Assembly (NCBI GenBank): GCA_009746045.1
Contig: RPFO01001956.1
Location: 1 to 28,798 of the forward strand
Source: Mesostigma viride
Taxonomy: Eukaryota > Streptophyta > Mesostigmatophyceae > Mesostigmatales > Mesostigmataceae
Reading direction: 5' to 3'
Length of the DNA stretch: 28,798 bases
The notes under the pieces were generated by a model, which worked only from the letters and a program-made list of their open reading frames with translations, did no database searches and was not told where the DNA came from. This document shows, in pieces, positions 8,517-16,287 of the stretch (position 1 is the stretch's first letter; each line of letters opens with the position of its first letter). The position numbers were made by a program, and so were the translations under genes.

Positions 8517-8522
8517 TTTATT
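8517..8522 (-). terminator. polyadenylation signal overlapping a stop codon
   Basis: On the minus strand AATAAA overlaps the TAA stop of the polyglutamate protein gene. This would leave a very short 3' untranslated region, and suggests eukaryotic-type 3' end formation. Confidence 0.5.
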
Positions 8523-9126
8523 CGGCATCTCGGACATCACCCTCCTCACTCATCATGTCCCTTAGCACGATGGCGCCGATCTTGGTGATGCAACCCTTGA
8601 TCGCGCTCAAGAACTGGTCGTCGGGGGCCCACGCCTCCCAGTCACCCAATGCACTTTTTAGCTGGCGGCACTGGTTGCACGCACAGGATGGGTCGGCCGT
8701 GTCGATCTCCGCGAAATCCCACGCCTCCTCGTCCTCCTCCTCCTCCTCCTCGTCCTCCTCCTCCTCCTCCTCCTCCTCCTCCTCGTCCTCCTCCTCCTCC
8801 TCCTCCTCCTCCTCCTCCCGCGCCCTCTTCACGCCCCTTGCCTCTCCCCGTATGACGGCCGTCACGTCCCGCACCTCCTCTTCGAGCCCGGGCCTGTCCA
8901 TGTGCGTCATGGACTCCGCCAGGAGGGCGCGATGGAGCAGGGCGCAGATGTCCAATCGCGGGTTGGCGAACTCGGGGTTGTGGCGGAGAAACGCGTCCGC
9001 GCGCTCGCAGGTGTGCTTCAATATGTTGCAAATGATGGCCATCACCACGTCCTTCTGTTGAGAGGTGATGGAGGAGGAGGCCATGTCGCCGTCCCACAGG
9101 AGGCCCGTCTTCATGAACTCGTACAT
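8518..9126 (-). CDS. uncharacterised protein with long polyglutamate tract
   Basis: 202 residues from ATG 9126. The N-terminal half (to about residue 95) is helical and includes KDVVMAIICNILKHTCERAD and a further Leu-rich helix. A basic step (RGVKRAREE), resembling a nuclear localisation signal, leads into about 33 almost uninterrupted Glu/Asp residues encoded by a GAG/GAC microsatellite. The C-terminal part has DPSCACNQCRQLKSAL, a CxCx2C cluster, and ends in a helix. I do not recognise the family. The acidic tract could mimic DNA or bind histones, but this is inference. The gene is divergent from the membrane protein gene at 9188 and converges on the RING gene. Confidence 0.75.
   Translation of the reverse strand: MYEFMKTGLLWDGDMASSSITSQQKDVVMAIICNILKHTCERADAFLRHNPEFANPRLDICALLHRALLAESMTHMDRPGLEEEVRDVTAVIRGEARGVKRAREEEEEEEEEEDEEEEEEEEEEDEEEEEEDEEAWDFAEIDTADPSCACNQCRQLKSALGDWEAWAPDDQFLSAIKGCITKIGAIVLRDMMSEEGDVRDAE
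8724..8818. repeat. TCC microsatellite
   Basis: A run of TCC triplets broken only by a few CGTCC variants. It codes for the polyglutamate tract on the minus strand. It is a likely place for length variation between isolates and for assembly error. Confidence 0.9.
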
Positions 9127-9187
9127 TTCTTCCTCTTCTCGTAGTTGTCATCACCGGACAATTTTTTGTGGGCGAGATAAGCGTAGT

Positions 9188-9415
9188 ATGAGCGGCTCGT
9201 TTCTGCAAACGCTGCGGGCCCCGAAGATCCTTGGCACGGCCGTGTTCGACTGGGTAGCCACCCTCGCCGCAGCCCTGCTCATTAGTCGCCGCAGGACCGC
9301 CGGCATGTTCGTCGTCCGAGACGCGGCGGTCACGTTCGCGGCCTTGGTGGGGACAGGGGAGCTGCTCCACCTGCTCCTAGGCATCCACACGCCCGTCACA
9401 AATCTACTTCGGTGA
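9188..9415 (+). CDS. small conserved giant-virus membrane protein
   Basis: 75 residues from ATG 9188, the first ATG after the divergent intergenic gap. Two hydrophobic segments are visible: about residues 17-34 (TAVFDWVATLAAALLIS) and 47-66 (AAVTFAALVGTGELLHLLLG). The end, GELLHLLLGIHTPV, matches the pattern G-E-x-L-H-x-x-F/L-G-x-x-T found in a family of small uncharacterised membrane proteins of phycodnaviruses and mimiviruses; the APKILG and FDW positions also fit. It is probably a virion or internal-membrane protein. It overlaps the F-box gene tail to tail by 20 bases. Confidence 0.78.
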   Translation: MSGSFLQTLRAPKILGTAVFDWVATLAAALLISRRRTAGMFVVRDAAVTFAALVGTGELLHLLLGIHTPVTNLLR

Positions 9416-10337
9416 GCTTTGCGGGCTCTCGCTCCTTCTTCAGGTGGTACCTCTTCCCGCACCCCGGCCCGAACCCGGCCTCTAGGTGGTATATCATCTT
9501 CAGGGCTCGGCGGCAGAACACGCACGTGCCCCAGCGCGACCACCGGGAGATGCACTCCGCGGGCTTCCTGTGGAAATAGCCCAGCTCGCGGTCCAGTTCG
9601 CGCGTCCATGTCGCCATCGTGTACACCTGTCCATCCGCGTCCACCATCGCGAACGTGTCCGTCAGGCGAGGCGCCATCCACCACAGGCTGTGTTTTTGGG
9701 CCCACATACGTTGCTCGCTGTCCACGAAGAAAGTGATCGGCGTGAGGTCTCCGCAAGGGATGTCCACGTGCATGTAGCCGTACTTCCTGTGCTGCGAGTT
9801 CGGGTCGATGTCATTCCTCACCAGCTCGCCACTCATCAGCATCGACCTCACGTCGCGGAGGCCCTCCTCCCCCCCCTGGCTGGCGCTGGAGCGGTGCTGG
9901 CAGACCGCCATGCTCGATGGGAGAGAGAACACCTGGCTCAGGCCGACCGTCACGTGCGTCGTCGTGCCCGCCCCGCGCACGTGCGGGAACAGGTGATTGA
10001 GCACGCGGAAAAAAAGGTCCAGGTCGCACCCCAGCGCCCCCGCGTACGGGGCCGCATACAAGCTGCTGTCCTCCTTACGCAGCCGGTGCAGGAGGTCGCG
10101 CGCCCCCATCAGCATCCGGCGGACAGTGTAGGCCTCCCCCGAATTGAGGGACCCTTGGGCGATGTGGAGGCGCGGGTCGTCCATCGCCTGCAACAAAAAA
10201 CGCAGGAAGGGGAACTCGCTCTTGAAGGCCTCGTTTGCCGTTGTGGACACCGCCCGCAGGCTGATGGCGTCGCGGGCAGGGAGGTCCTCCATGATTTTAC
10301 CTAAAAGATCTAGTGGCAAGTCGTCGAACGTTGCCAT
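9396..10337 (-). CDS. F-box protein with C-terminal Cys cluster
   Basis: 313 residues from ATG 10337. Residues 4-40 (FDDLPLDLLGKIMEDLPARD then AISLRAVS) are a clear F-box, the motif that docks a substrate receptor to Skp1 in SCF ubiquitin ligases. The middle is helical, then beta-rich with several Trp, and has no ankyrin, LRR or kelch repeats. The C-terminus (from residue 272) is CVFCRRALKMIYHLEAGFGP followed by GCGKRYH, which matches the small CxxC...GxGPxC zinc-binding module (DUF6011-like) seen in phage and viral proteins. Together with the RING protein it points to manipulation of host ubiquitination. Its 5' end overlaps the frame upstream by 41 bases. Confidence 0.85.
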   Translation of the reverse strand: MATFDDLPLDLLGKIMEDLPARDAISLRAVSTTANEAFKSEFPFLRFLLQAMDDPRLHIAQGSLNSGEAYTVRRMLMGARDLLHRLRKEDSSLYAAPYAGALGCDLDLFFRVLNHLFPHVRGAGTTTHVTVGLSQVFSLPSSMAVCQHRSSASQGGEEGLRDVRSMLMSGELVRNDIDPNSQHRKYGYMHVDIPCGDLTPITFFVDSEQRMWAQKHSLWWMAPRLTDTFAMVDADGQVYTMATWTRELDRELGYFHRKPAECISRWSRWGTCVFCRRALKMIYHLEAGFGPGCGKRYHLKKEREPAKLTEVDL

Positions 10338-10640
10338 TCTGTCCGTTTTGTCCGCCGCCGGACTGAGTGTTGGACGCGCCCTGGGAAGCGCTCTGATTGG
10401 CGGCGGATGACTCGGCCTTCTTCTTTATGTCCGGCAGCAGGGCCTGGATAAGGAAGTAGACCCCGTGATCAATATGGACACGTCGATTTTCGGTACGGCT
10501 TTGTACGCGCACGAAAAGACGATGACCGCCTTGAATAGCGCCGGCTCGATGGGGTAGTCTTCCAGAAGCACGAAGGGGATAAGTTGGGAAAAAATGGCCG
10601 AGAATGCTGTCATGGAGTCTTGCACCAGGAGGCCGTTCAT
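10297..10640 (-). CDS. small membrane protein, frame broken once
   Basis: Starts at ATG 10640 with a hydrophobic helix (FSAIFSQLIPFVLLEDY), continues through a second hydrophobic stretch (LFKAVIVFSCAYKAV) and shifts frame near 10460-10463, in a G4/C4 run, into a third hydrophobic stretch (VYFLIQALLPDIKKK) and a Ser/Gln/Asn/Gly-rich tail. One missing base accounts for the break and gives about 114 residues. Hydrophobic segments suggest three membrane passes with a cytoplasmic or virion-internal polar tail. I do not recognise the family. The tail overlaps the F-box gene start by 41 bases, so the exact end is less certain. Confidence 0.65.
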
Positions 10641-10792
10641 TTCAACTTATACTATACACTCTTTGCTTTTTTTTCCGCCCCGCGTGTCCTTCCCTGTGCA
10701 GACAGGAGGGCGCGCGTGGACTGCTCATCCCTCTACAAGCCAGGTGCGTCTAGGGGGCTGGGATTTTCTGTGACGTGTGTGTGGTGTTGCTC

Positions 10793-11338
10793 ATGGACAT
10801 AGAGGCGCTTTTGGATGGTCTGCCCACGTACGACTGCGGCCTTTTGGATGATGTTAGCAAGGCCCTGGAGATTCTAGTGGATCCCCGCATGACGGGGTGG
10901 GTGAATGTGGGCGAGGCGCCCCATGAAAAGCCTCCGAGCGGGGTCATCGAGTTCGAGATCGCGTCCACCTTCGTGGTAAACAACATCGGGGTGTTGGAGA
11001 TCGATGCGCGCTCCGGGAAGTACGTCCACACCGTGTCGAAGCTGCCGTACAGCGACATCATTCGAGACATTAAGGGGGACGTCGACATCCGAGTCATGCT
11101 GGGAAATGGTGGGGAATGCGACCCCGAGGGGCTGACCGTCGTCAACTGTCTCGGGCAGTACGCAGACAAACACATCCGGGTCTACCTGGACCCCGAACAC
11201 CTCCCGCAGACATTCTACATCAAGTACACGTGCTACCTGTTGCGGGAAGACGTCCGCAAGTCTGTGCTAGCGGCGCCCGAAGTGTTCACCCGCACGCACA
11301 TGTACAAGGACGGGGTGATTGTGAGAGACACGCCATGA
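10793..11338 (+). CDS. uncharacterised viral protein
   Basis: 181 residues from ATG 10793, preceded by a pyrimidine-rich leader and an AT-rich patch (TATACTATACACT at about 10648). The first 30 residues are an acidic helix (MDIEALLDGLPTYDCGLLDD). The rest alternates beta-type segments such as VIEFEIASTFVVNNIGVLEI, KYVHTVSKLPYSDIIRDIK, DIRVMLGNG, KHIRVYLDP and TFYIKYTCYLL, suggesting a compact beta-sandwich. There is no membrane segment or signal peptide. No family recognised; the beta-rich fold would suit a minor structural protein. A canonical AATAAA follows 32 bases after the stop. Confidence 0.75.
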   Translation: MDIEALLDGLPTYDCGLLDDVSKALEILVDPRMTGWVNVGEAPHEKPPSGVIEFEIASTFVVNNIGVLEIDARSGKYVHTVSKLPYSDIIRDIKGDVDIRVMLGNGGECDPEGLTVVNCLGQYADKHIRVYLDPEHLPQTFYIKYTCYLLREDVRKSVLAAPEVFTRTHMYKDGVIVRDTP

Positions 11339-11369
11339 ATGGAATTTCAAATAAGCTTTATGATCAGTT

Positions 11370-11375
11370 AATAAA
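11370..11375 (+). terminator. polyadenylation signal
   Basis: AATAAA 32 bases downstream of the stop at 11338, correctly placed for the plus-strand gene. Confidence 0.5.
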
Positions 11376-11419
11376 ACTCGTTATGGATGCAAGGACCTGG
11401 TCTACACGTCTTAAGCCTT

Positions 11420-12217
11420 CTACTCCAATCTCCTGCTCTGTGCGGGCCGCTTGTGGGCCTCCTCTACAAACTCGCGCACGGCCTCCTCCATCATCGCGCG
11501 CTGGGCGGGCACGTCCTCGTACCAGTTCACGGCCCTGACGGCCCCGTCCACGAACCGCTCCGTCTTGGGGATCTCCTTCCCCGGGAACGCGGCCCGGAAC
11601 TTCTGGGCCATCTTGCGGCCAATCAGGCCGGCCTCCTTCACGTCCAAGTGGTACCCCATCTCCCTGGCCACCGCAGTGATCTCCAGGGTCTTGCGGGGGG
11701 GGGCCTCCGCCTGCTGCTGCTGACCCTCACCTGCAGGCCTGCCCCCCACCAGGTCAGTGTACAGGATGTCGTTCGCCTTGTCCCGCAGAAACAGCCGGTC
11801 GCGATCGGACATGCGCAGGGAGCTGTCCATCAGCAGCTTCTGCTGGGCCGCCACCGCGGTGAGCAGACGGATGCGTCCCTCCTCGATCACGGCCTTCAGC
11901 TCCAGCTCGGCCTTCACCAGCCGGATGCGGGTCTCCGCCATCTTGGCCGCCGTCTCCAGCTCCCCCGCCTTGTTGTTGTCGCCCGAGGGCCCTGCCGGCG
12001 CCGTCTCCATGTACACCGTCGTCTTCGTCCCGTTGGCCAGGTCGTACATGTCGCGGGCCACCCCGATCATCGTGGGGTCCCCGCGCATCAGGCGGTCCAC
12101 CCAGTCCCCCGCCAGGATGGCGAACTCGTCGCTGATCCACGCGGCCAGCTTGTTGACCAGCTTGAGGTGGATCCACGTGCCGCGGTCCTCGTTGAGCCCC
12201 CCGGTCACCGAGTCCAC
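11420..12217 (-). CDS. KilA-N domain protein, N-terminally truncated or displaced
   Basis: The frame opens with the second half of a KilA-N DNA-binding domain: GGLNEDRGTWIHLKLVNKLA then AWISDEFAILAGDWVDRLM, matching the family pattern G-T-W-V-H-x-x-L-x-x-x-L-A-x-W-x-S-x-E-F. After it come a long coiled coil (ELETAAKMAETRIRLVKAEL and on), a Gln-rich linker, and a C-terminal helical domain with AREMGYHLDVKEAGLIGRKM. The nominal start at 12217 is a GTG, and no in-frame ATG lies between it and the upstream stop. The usual first half of the domain (the N-A-T-K segment) is absent in every minus-strand frame I checked up to the 42-bp repeat array. Either the gene was truncated by the repeats, or an exon or frame change hides the start. 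KilA-N proteins bind DNA and are common, often multicopy, in large DNA viruses. Confidence 0.75.
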   Translation of the reverse strand: MDSVTGGLNEDRGTWIHLKLVNKLAAWISDEFAILAGDWVDRLMRGDPTMIGVARDMYDLANGTKTTVYMETAPAGPSGDNNKAGELETAAKMAETRIRLVKAELELKAVIEEGRIRLLTAVAAQQKLLMDSSLRMSDRDRLFLRDKANDILYTDLVGGRPAGEGQQQQAEAPPRKTLEITAVAREMGYHLDVKEAGLIGRKMAQKFRAAFPGKEIPKTERFVDGAVRAVNWYEDVPAQRAMMEEAVREFVEEAHKRPAQSRRLE

Positions 12218-12249
12218 GATCTTGGGGGCGGGCCTGCGCGCACCACAGC

Positions 12250-12259
12250 AGGTATATAA
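12250..12259 (+). promoter_or_regulatory. TATA-like box
   Basis: GTATATAAAG stands next to the KilA-N remnant and oriented toward the repeat array. A 12-codon plus-strand frame (ATG 12330, MDADFELARHPP, stop at the first repeat) lies about 70 bases downstream. It may be the remains of a promoter for a gene replaced by the repeats. Confidence 0.35.
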
Positions 12260-12358
12260 AGTTCAGGGTGAGCACAGATAGATGCATTCTCACGAGCGAA
12301 GGTACAACCACTCCAAACACGCGGACAAGATGGACGCCGACTTCGAACTTGCCCGACA

Positions 12359-12536
12359 CCCCCCCTAAGGACCCCAGACGTCTCCACAAAAGTGTGGACA
12401 CCCCCCCTAAGGACCCCAGACGTCTCCACAAAAGTGTGGACACCCCCCCTAAGGACCCCAGACGTCTCCACAAAAGTGTGGACACCCCCCCTAAGGACCC
12501 CAGACGTCTCCACAAAAGTGTGGACACCCCCCTAAG
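12359..12536 (+). repeat. tandem array of four identical 42-bp repeats plus a partial fifth
   Basis: Units start at 12359, 12401, 12443 and 12485 and read C7-TAAGGACCCCAGACGTCTC-CACAAAAGTGTGGACA. A fifth unit begins at 12527 and breaks off after CCCCCCTAAG. Each unit contains the 8-base palindrome AGACGTCT and a hairpin with stem TCCACA/TGTGGA around an AAAG loop. The copies look identical by eye, so expansion is recent or the copies are kept alike. Reading frames through the array exist on both strands but are only by-products of the repeat. Confidence 0.92.
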
Positions 12537-12843
12537 CACATATACACACTTGCCTGTCAAGGTCTCCTTCCGTAACCGCTGTCGGAGTGATGTGCTTTTT
12601 TAGCAACTCGACGTATTCCGAGTTCCCGCCTCTGAAAAAACTGTCGAAGCGCTTGGTCCCGTTGGAGCCGGCCTTGGTGAGGTCGGGGCCGTGGACCATC
12701 GTGTCCGCCTTCCGCACGCGGATCTCGGTGTCTGCGTCCACCTTCATCTCAGGGATGGGCCTCAGCGTGTACACCCAGAACTTGTCGGTCTCCCGCTTGA
12801 AAGTGAACAGCACGCTGACGGTCGGTGCCTGGGTAGCGGCCAT
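12532..12843 (-). CDS. uncharacterised small viral protein
   Basis: 103 residues from ATG 12843; the frame extends further upstream, but that part is unlike protein and includes the promoter region. The first half is beta-rich (PTVSVLFTFKRETDKFWVYT, then LRPIPEMKVDADTEIRVRKAD) and the second half carries a Gly/Asn-rich turn and a helix (SEYVELLKKHITPTAV). Composition is ordinary for a folded domain. I recognise no family. The stop lies at the edge of the 42-bp repeat array. A possible single-strand nucleic-acid-binding role from the basic beta strands is speculation. Confidence 0.65.
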   Translation of the reverse strand: MAATQAPTVSVLFTFKRETDKFWVYTLRPIPEMKVDADTEIRVRKADTMVHGPDLTKAGSNGTKRFDSFFRGGNSEYVELLKKHITPTAVTEGDLDRQVCICA

Positions 12844-12922
12844 TTTTTTGGCTGAGTGAGACTGTCGTCGGTCGGGGGCTGGTCGTCCGCCGGGTGTGGT
12901 GTGATAGTCACGGCAAAAGCCC

Positions 12923-13090
12923 TTATCGTTCGTCAAGTTGACCGTCGGTCGGGTCTTGGTCGTCGGTCGTGTGTTGGTCGTCTGTCGGATGTGGGCCGCC
13001 TGTCGGCTGTTGCCCGCCCGCCAGCGCGTGGTCGTCGGTTAGGTCAAGGACTTGGTTTGTGAGTTGGTTGGGGATGGGCAGCCCTGCCAT
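12923..13090 (-). CDS. small Asp/Gln-rich protein with a SUMO-interacting-like motif
   Basis: 55 residues from ATG 13090. It opens with MAGLPIPNQLTNQVLDLTDD; the VLDLTDD part has the hydrophobic-Asp-Leu-Thr-acidic form of a SUMO-interacting motif. The rest is a low-complexity repeat of PTDDQ-like units (HPTDDQ, HTTDDQ, DPTDGQ), encoded by degenerate GTCGGTCGT-type repeats at about 12935-13010. It is short and could be a chance frame through a repeat. The matching IDLTDD motifs in the protein at the right edge of the window argue that it may be real. The start is close to the phased AGATCT cluster, which could be its control region. Confidence 0.4.
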   Translation of the reverse strand: MAGLPIPNQLTNQVLDLTDDHALAGGQQPTGGPHPTDDQHTTDDQDPTDGQLDER

Positions 13091-13138
13091 GGTCTTTATT
13101 TCCAAAATCTGGCGCGCCGCGCCGTTTTTTTTCGTCAG

Positions 13139-13176
13139 AGATCTCCCGAGATCTCAGCAGATCTCAGACGAGATCT
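13139..13176. promoter_or_regulatory. helically phased AGATCT cluster, candidate operator
   Basis: Four AGATCT palindromes start at 13139, 13149, 13159 and 13171, spaced 10, 10 and 12 bases, close to one DNA turn each, so the sites face the same side of the helix. Degenerate GATCTC and AATCTC copies follow to about 13198. It lies in the gap between a minus-strand gene and the helicase gene. A binding site for a dimeric regulator is a reasonable inference. Confidence 0.45.
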
Positions 13177-13269
13177 CGAGGATTTCGTGATCTCATCAGA
13201 ATCTCGAAGGGGTACGTTACGGCGCGGACAGTGCCGTATGGCTGATGTCATCGATTTCGACCAGAAGAG

Positions 13270-13278
13270 CATAAATAT
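13270..13278 (+). promoter_or_regulatory. TATA-like box of the helicase gene
   Basis: CATAAATAT lies about 70 bases upstream of ATG 13340. Transcription starting some 25-30 bases after it would begin at about 13300, leaving almost no leader for ATG 13304 and favouring 13340 as the start. Confidence 0.5.
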
Positions 13279-13339
13279 GTGAGCTTCAAGGTAGGCACCA
13301 TGCATGGAAGGCCCCCCCAACTGTGTCCATAGTCCGACC

Positions 13340-15788
13340 ATGGAGCCCAGCGGACGGGTCACGCCCAGCGGACGGGTCACGGCCAGCGGACGAGGTACAC
13401 CCAGCGGACGGGTCACGGCCAGCGGACGAGGTAGTACACCCAGCGGACGGGTCACGGCCAGCGGACGAGGAACACCCAGCGGACGAGGCGTACCCGGCGG
13501 ACGAAGGCGCCGACCGACGGGGGCCGACATGGTGGATATGATGGCCGAGGAGTCTGACGACGTGGAGGCGGGCAGCGACAACGAGGAGGAGGGCGAGGAG
13601 GTGTCCAATCTCATCGCGTCCGACGAAGAAATCGAGGACGAGCTTCCATCCTTCTACGCCGCTGTGGACGCCGCTGGCAGGCGGGCGGGCGGGGATGCGT
13701 CGTCCGTCGGGGGGTCGGCCGCCGAAAGGAGCGGACGGACGGCGCTCGGTGGCTCGGCTGGGCTCGGCAGGGGCGGAGGGTCGGCGCTCGGGGGCTCAGC
13801 TGGGCTCGGCAGGGGAGGGGGGTCAGCGGATGGGGGAGGGTTGGGGTTTGACGCGTCCGAGTTTCGCACCCTGCTGTCCGAGGAAGGCGAGGTCGCGGCA
13901 TTCGTGGAGGAGGTCAACACCTTCGGCGAGGAGAAGCTGAACGAGTTGGCCAGCATCACCCAGGTGGCGATCATCGACCACGCCTTGGGCTATATTATGG
14001 CGGATGTGTTCGGGCTGTGCCCCGCGGACGTCCCCGACCACGCGAGCGCGGCCGAACTGCAGACGGCGTGCTGGAACAACGTGATGGAAACCACCGCGTT
14101 GAACGAGATTGTGGAGAAGATGGAGCCGCGGTGCGCGCGCACAATCTCCCGCCTCATGGCCATATGGGCGAGAATGGTGGACGTCCAGGCCGGCATGGAT
14201 GTCCAGGATATCATCCTGCATGCCATCGCCGTCGTGTACAGCGCGCGCGAGTCTGTCAGCAGCATGATCGAGTCCAGGAGGCGCAGGGACGACAACTCGA
14301 AGCTCGCGCACACGATCGTGAGGCTCAGCAGCGGGGAGTGGCGGCTCATGCAACGAGTACCAGGTGCTCCTACGGGTCCTCTCACAGCGCTGGGAGCGGG
14401 CGGGGGTGAGGAGGGGGCCAAACGGGGAGGACGGGGTGTACGAGAGGGTGATCACACCGGACGGGTACGACACCCATCACTGGGTGAAGAGCACCACCAT
14501 GGCGGAGTGGGTGTCTGACCAGGTGGCAGAGTCCGACCCGACCTTGTGGCGCCTCGCCAACAGGGACGGGGGGGTGAAGGACAAGGCCATCAAGAGCTTT
14601 GTCACCGCGGCGGTCAAGGATCGCCGCGTCCGCCCGCGCGACCGCCACGTGTTCGCGTTCCGGAACGGCATCTACAGGACGGACAGGGACGAGTTCCTCT
14701 TCTACCCTGCCGACCTGGACGCCGATGTGGGTGCGTGCAGGTACTTCGACGAGGACATGCCCGCCAACCTGTTCAGCGACGAGTACAAGGGGGACTACGA
14801 CACGGGCGGGTGGCAGGACATCATTTGCGAGCCGATCAACAAGATCCTGAGCGACCAGGATTACTCGCCCGATGTCAAGAAGGCGTTCTGGGCGCTGGGG
14901 GTGGGCCGGATGCTGTATGACGTCCGGGAGATCAACAACATGGAGGTCATGGTCTTCCTGAAGGGCGTCGGCGGGTCCGGCAAGTCGACCCTGGTTCGCG
15001 TGATCGAGTACATCTACGGCGAGGACGCTGGCCAGGTGTCTAACAACATCGAGGCCACCTTCGGCCTGGCGCAAGTGGCGGACAAGTACGCCGTCTTCAG
15101 CTACGAGCTGAACGACCACTTCCGGCTGGAGCTCTCCGAGTTCCTGTCGCTCACCAGCAGGGAGCGCATCACCCTGGCGCAGAAGCACAAGGGGGCCATC
15201 AGCGTCGCCTGGAAGGCGCCCTTCCTGGCGGCCGGCAACCGCCCGTTCTGGAAATCGGACAACGCCAACGCCATCTTCCGCCGCCTCGTGCCCTTCCCCT
15301 TCGACAAGAGGCCGCCCGGCCAGGACACCACGCTCGACCAGCGGATCCAGAAGGACATCGGCACCATCCTCGTGAAGGCCAACCGGGCCTACCGCTCCTT
15401 CTGCGCCAAGCTGGGCTCCAGGGAGGTCCACGCGATCCTCCCCCTGGAGTTCACACTGTGGCGCAGTACTGCCCAGGAGTCCGGCAGCGCCCTCGAGTCC
15501 TTCTTCGCGACCGTGTCCTCCCTGGTGCTGAACGAGGAGGCGTACTGCCCGTGGGAGGTGTTCACGAGGAAGTTCCAGGAGTGGCTGAGGATGCGCGACG
15601 CCCGTGCGAGGGTCGTCCTTGACGACGACTACTACAGGCACGTCTTCTCCCAGCGCGGCATCCGCGTGAACTTCGGGGATAAGGAGTTCAAGTTCTACCC
15701 GCGCAACTCCATCCGCCGCAGGAGGGCCTTCTACGTGTACGGCGTGGACTTCGAGGAGGAGGAGGATGTCGCCCGCGCCGATGTCTGA
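13340..15788 (+). CDS. D5-like SF3 helicase, frame broken once
   Basis: ATG 13340 (context GACCATGG) is preferred to 13304. Residues 1-55 are a low-complexity PSGRVTASGR repeat; an acidic region and two near-identical ALGGSAGLGRGGGS repeats follow; a helical domain covers about residues 175-335. The frame then changes between 14322 and 14352 and continues to the stop at 15788. The C-terminal half has VYERVITPDGYDTHHW, a D5-type N-terminal region, and then the SF3 core: Walker A GVGGSGKST at 14964, a Walker-B-like YAVFSYELND, and motif C with sensor Asn in KAPFLAAGNRPFW. SF3 helicases form hexamers that unwind viral DNA at forks. No primase motifs are visible here, and the primase is a separate gene at 23887. 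The frame change needs one base too many or two too few, unlike most breaks in the window. About 815 residues in all. Confidence 0.88.
13347..13502 (+). repeat. coding tandem repeats (CCCAGCGGACGGGTCACGG type)
   Basis: Units of CCAGCGGACG alternate with GGTCAC or AGGTAC linkers through the first 50 codons of the helicase gene. They encode PSGR and ASGR units spaced five or six residues apart. Length changes here would be in frame when whole paired units are gained or lost. Confidence 0.75.
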
Positions 15789-15790
15789 AA

Positions 15791-15821
15791 GCCTTAGGGT
15801 GGCTGTCACCGTGGCTAAGGC
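15791..15821 (+). terminator. inverted repeat after the helicase stop
   Basis: GCCTTAG (15791) and CTAAGGC (15815) form a 7-bp stem three bases after the helicase stop. Hairpins just after stop codons mark mRNA 3' ends in some giant viruses. No AATAAA is close by, so a similar role is possible. Confidence 0.4.
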
Positions 15822-16096
15822 ACCCCTCGATAGCCAGCCCTCGATGCATGTAGTGCATTCCCAGTATGTAGCAGATGCCCTGTCTGTAGTCCGGGAATGG
15901 ACGCGAGCTGCGTGTTCCGCTCGCATTACAATTCGTTCAAGTGGCCCGCCGGAGCGGCTGTACAATTTTTCCCAGTGAGCGCGCTGCCAAGTGTACTTGT
16001 GGGCAAATTTTTAGGTGCCCCGTCACTTCGAGGTACTAAAAATTAGGCTACGGTACGAATTCAGCGAATTTCAGCGAATTTTCAGTCGAACCAAAG

Positions 16097-16287
16097 GAAG
16101 TGACGCCAACTACCAAAAAGTTTCCGTTACGAATTTTCAGCCCAACACTCGCGCAAAATGAAGTGACGGCAACTACCAAAACTTTTCCGTTACGAATTTT
16201 CACTCCCACACGTTTGCACAAAAGACTTGACGGCAACTACCAAAAAGTTTCCGTTACGAATTTTCAGTCCCACACTTCGCGCAAATT
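16097..16287 (+). repeat. three tandem copies of a 63-bp repeat
   Basis: Units start at 16097, 16160 and 16224. Each has the form GA(A/C)(G/T)TGACG(C/G)CAACTACCAAAA followed by a TTTCCGTTACGAATTTTCA segment and a CACxCxxGCGCAAA-like end. Copies differ at several positions, so this array is older than the 42-bp array. Confidence 0.85.

Noticed and set aside
8642-9370. minus-strand Gly-rich and plus-strand Pro-rich or Ser-rich frames through the TCC repeat
   Set aside because: They are alternative readings of the microsatellite; only the polyglutamate frame has normal sequence on both sides.
9486-10304. 272-codon plus-strand frame opposite the F-box gene
   Set aside because: Shadow frame without motifs; the F-box frame is convincing.
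11387-12259. 290-codon plus-strand frame opposite the KilA-N gene
   Set aside because: His/Leu/Gly/Arg-rich shadow; the minus strand shows the KilA-N and coiled-coil sequence.
12359-12536. CRISPR array
   Set aside because: The units are head-to-tail without unique spacers, and no cas genes are present.
12268-12603. plus-strand repeat protein with PKDPRRLHKSVDT units, and minus-strand equivalents
   Set aside because: The frame is open only because 42 is a multiple of three; there is no ATG start and no unique sequence that looks like protein.
14382-15965. 527-codon minus-strand frame opposite the helicase
   Set aside because: It is the mirror of a real GC-rich gene; it is rich in Val, Leu, Asp, Arg and His from codon complement, and the plus strand carries the clear SF3 motifs.
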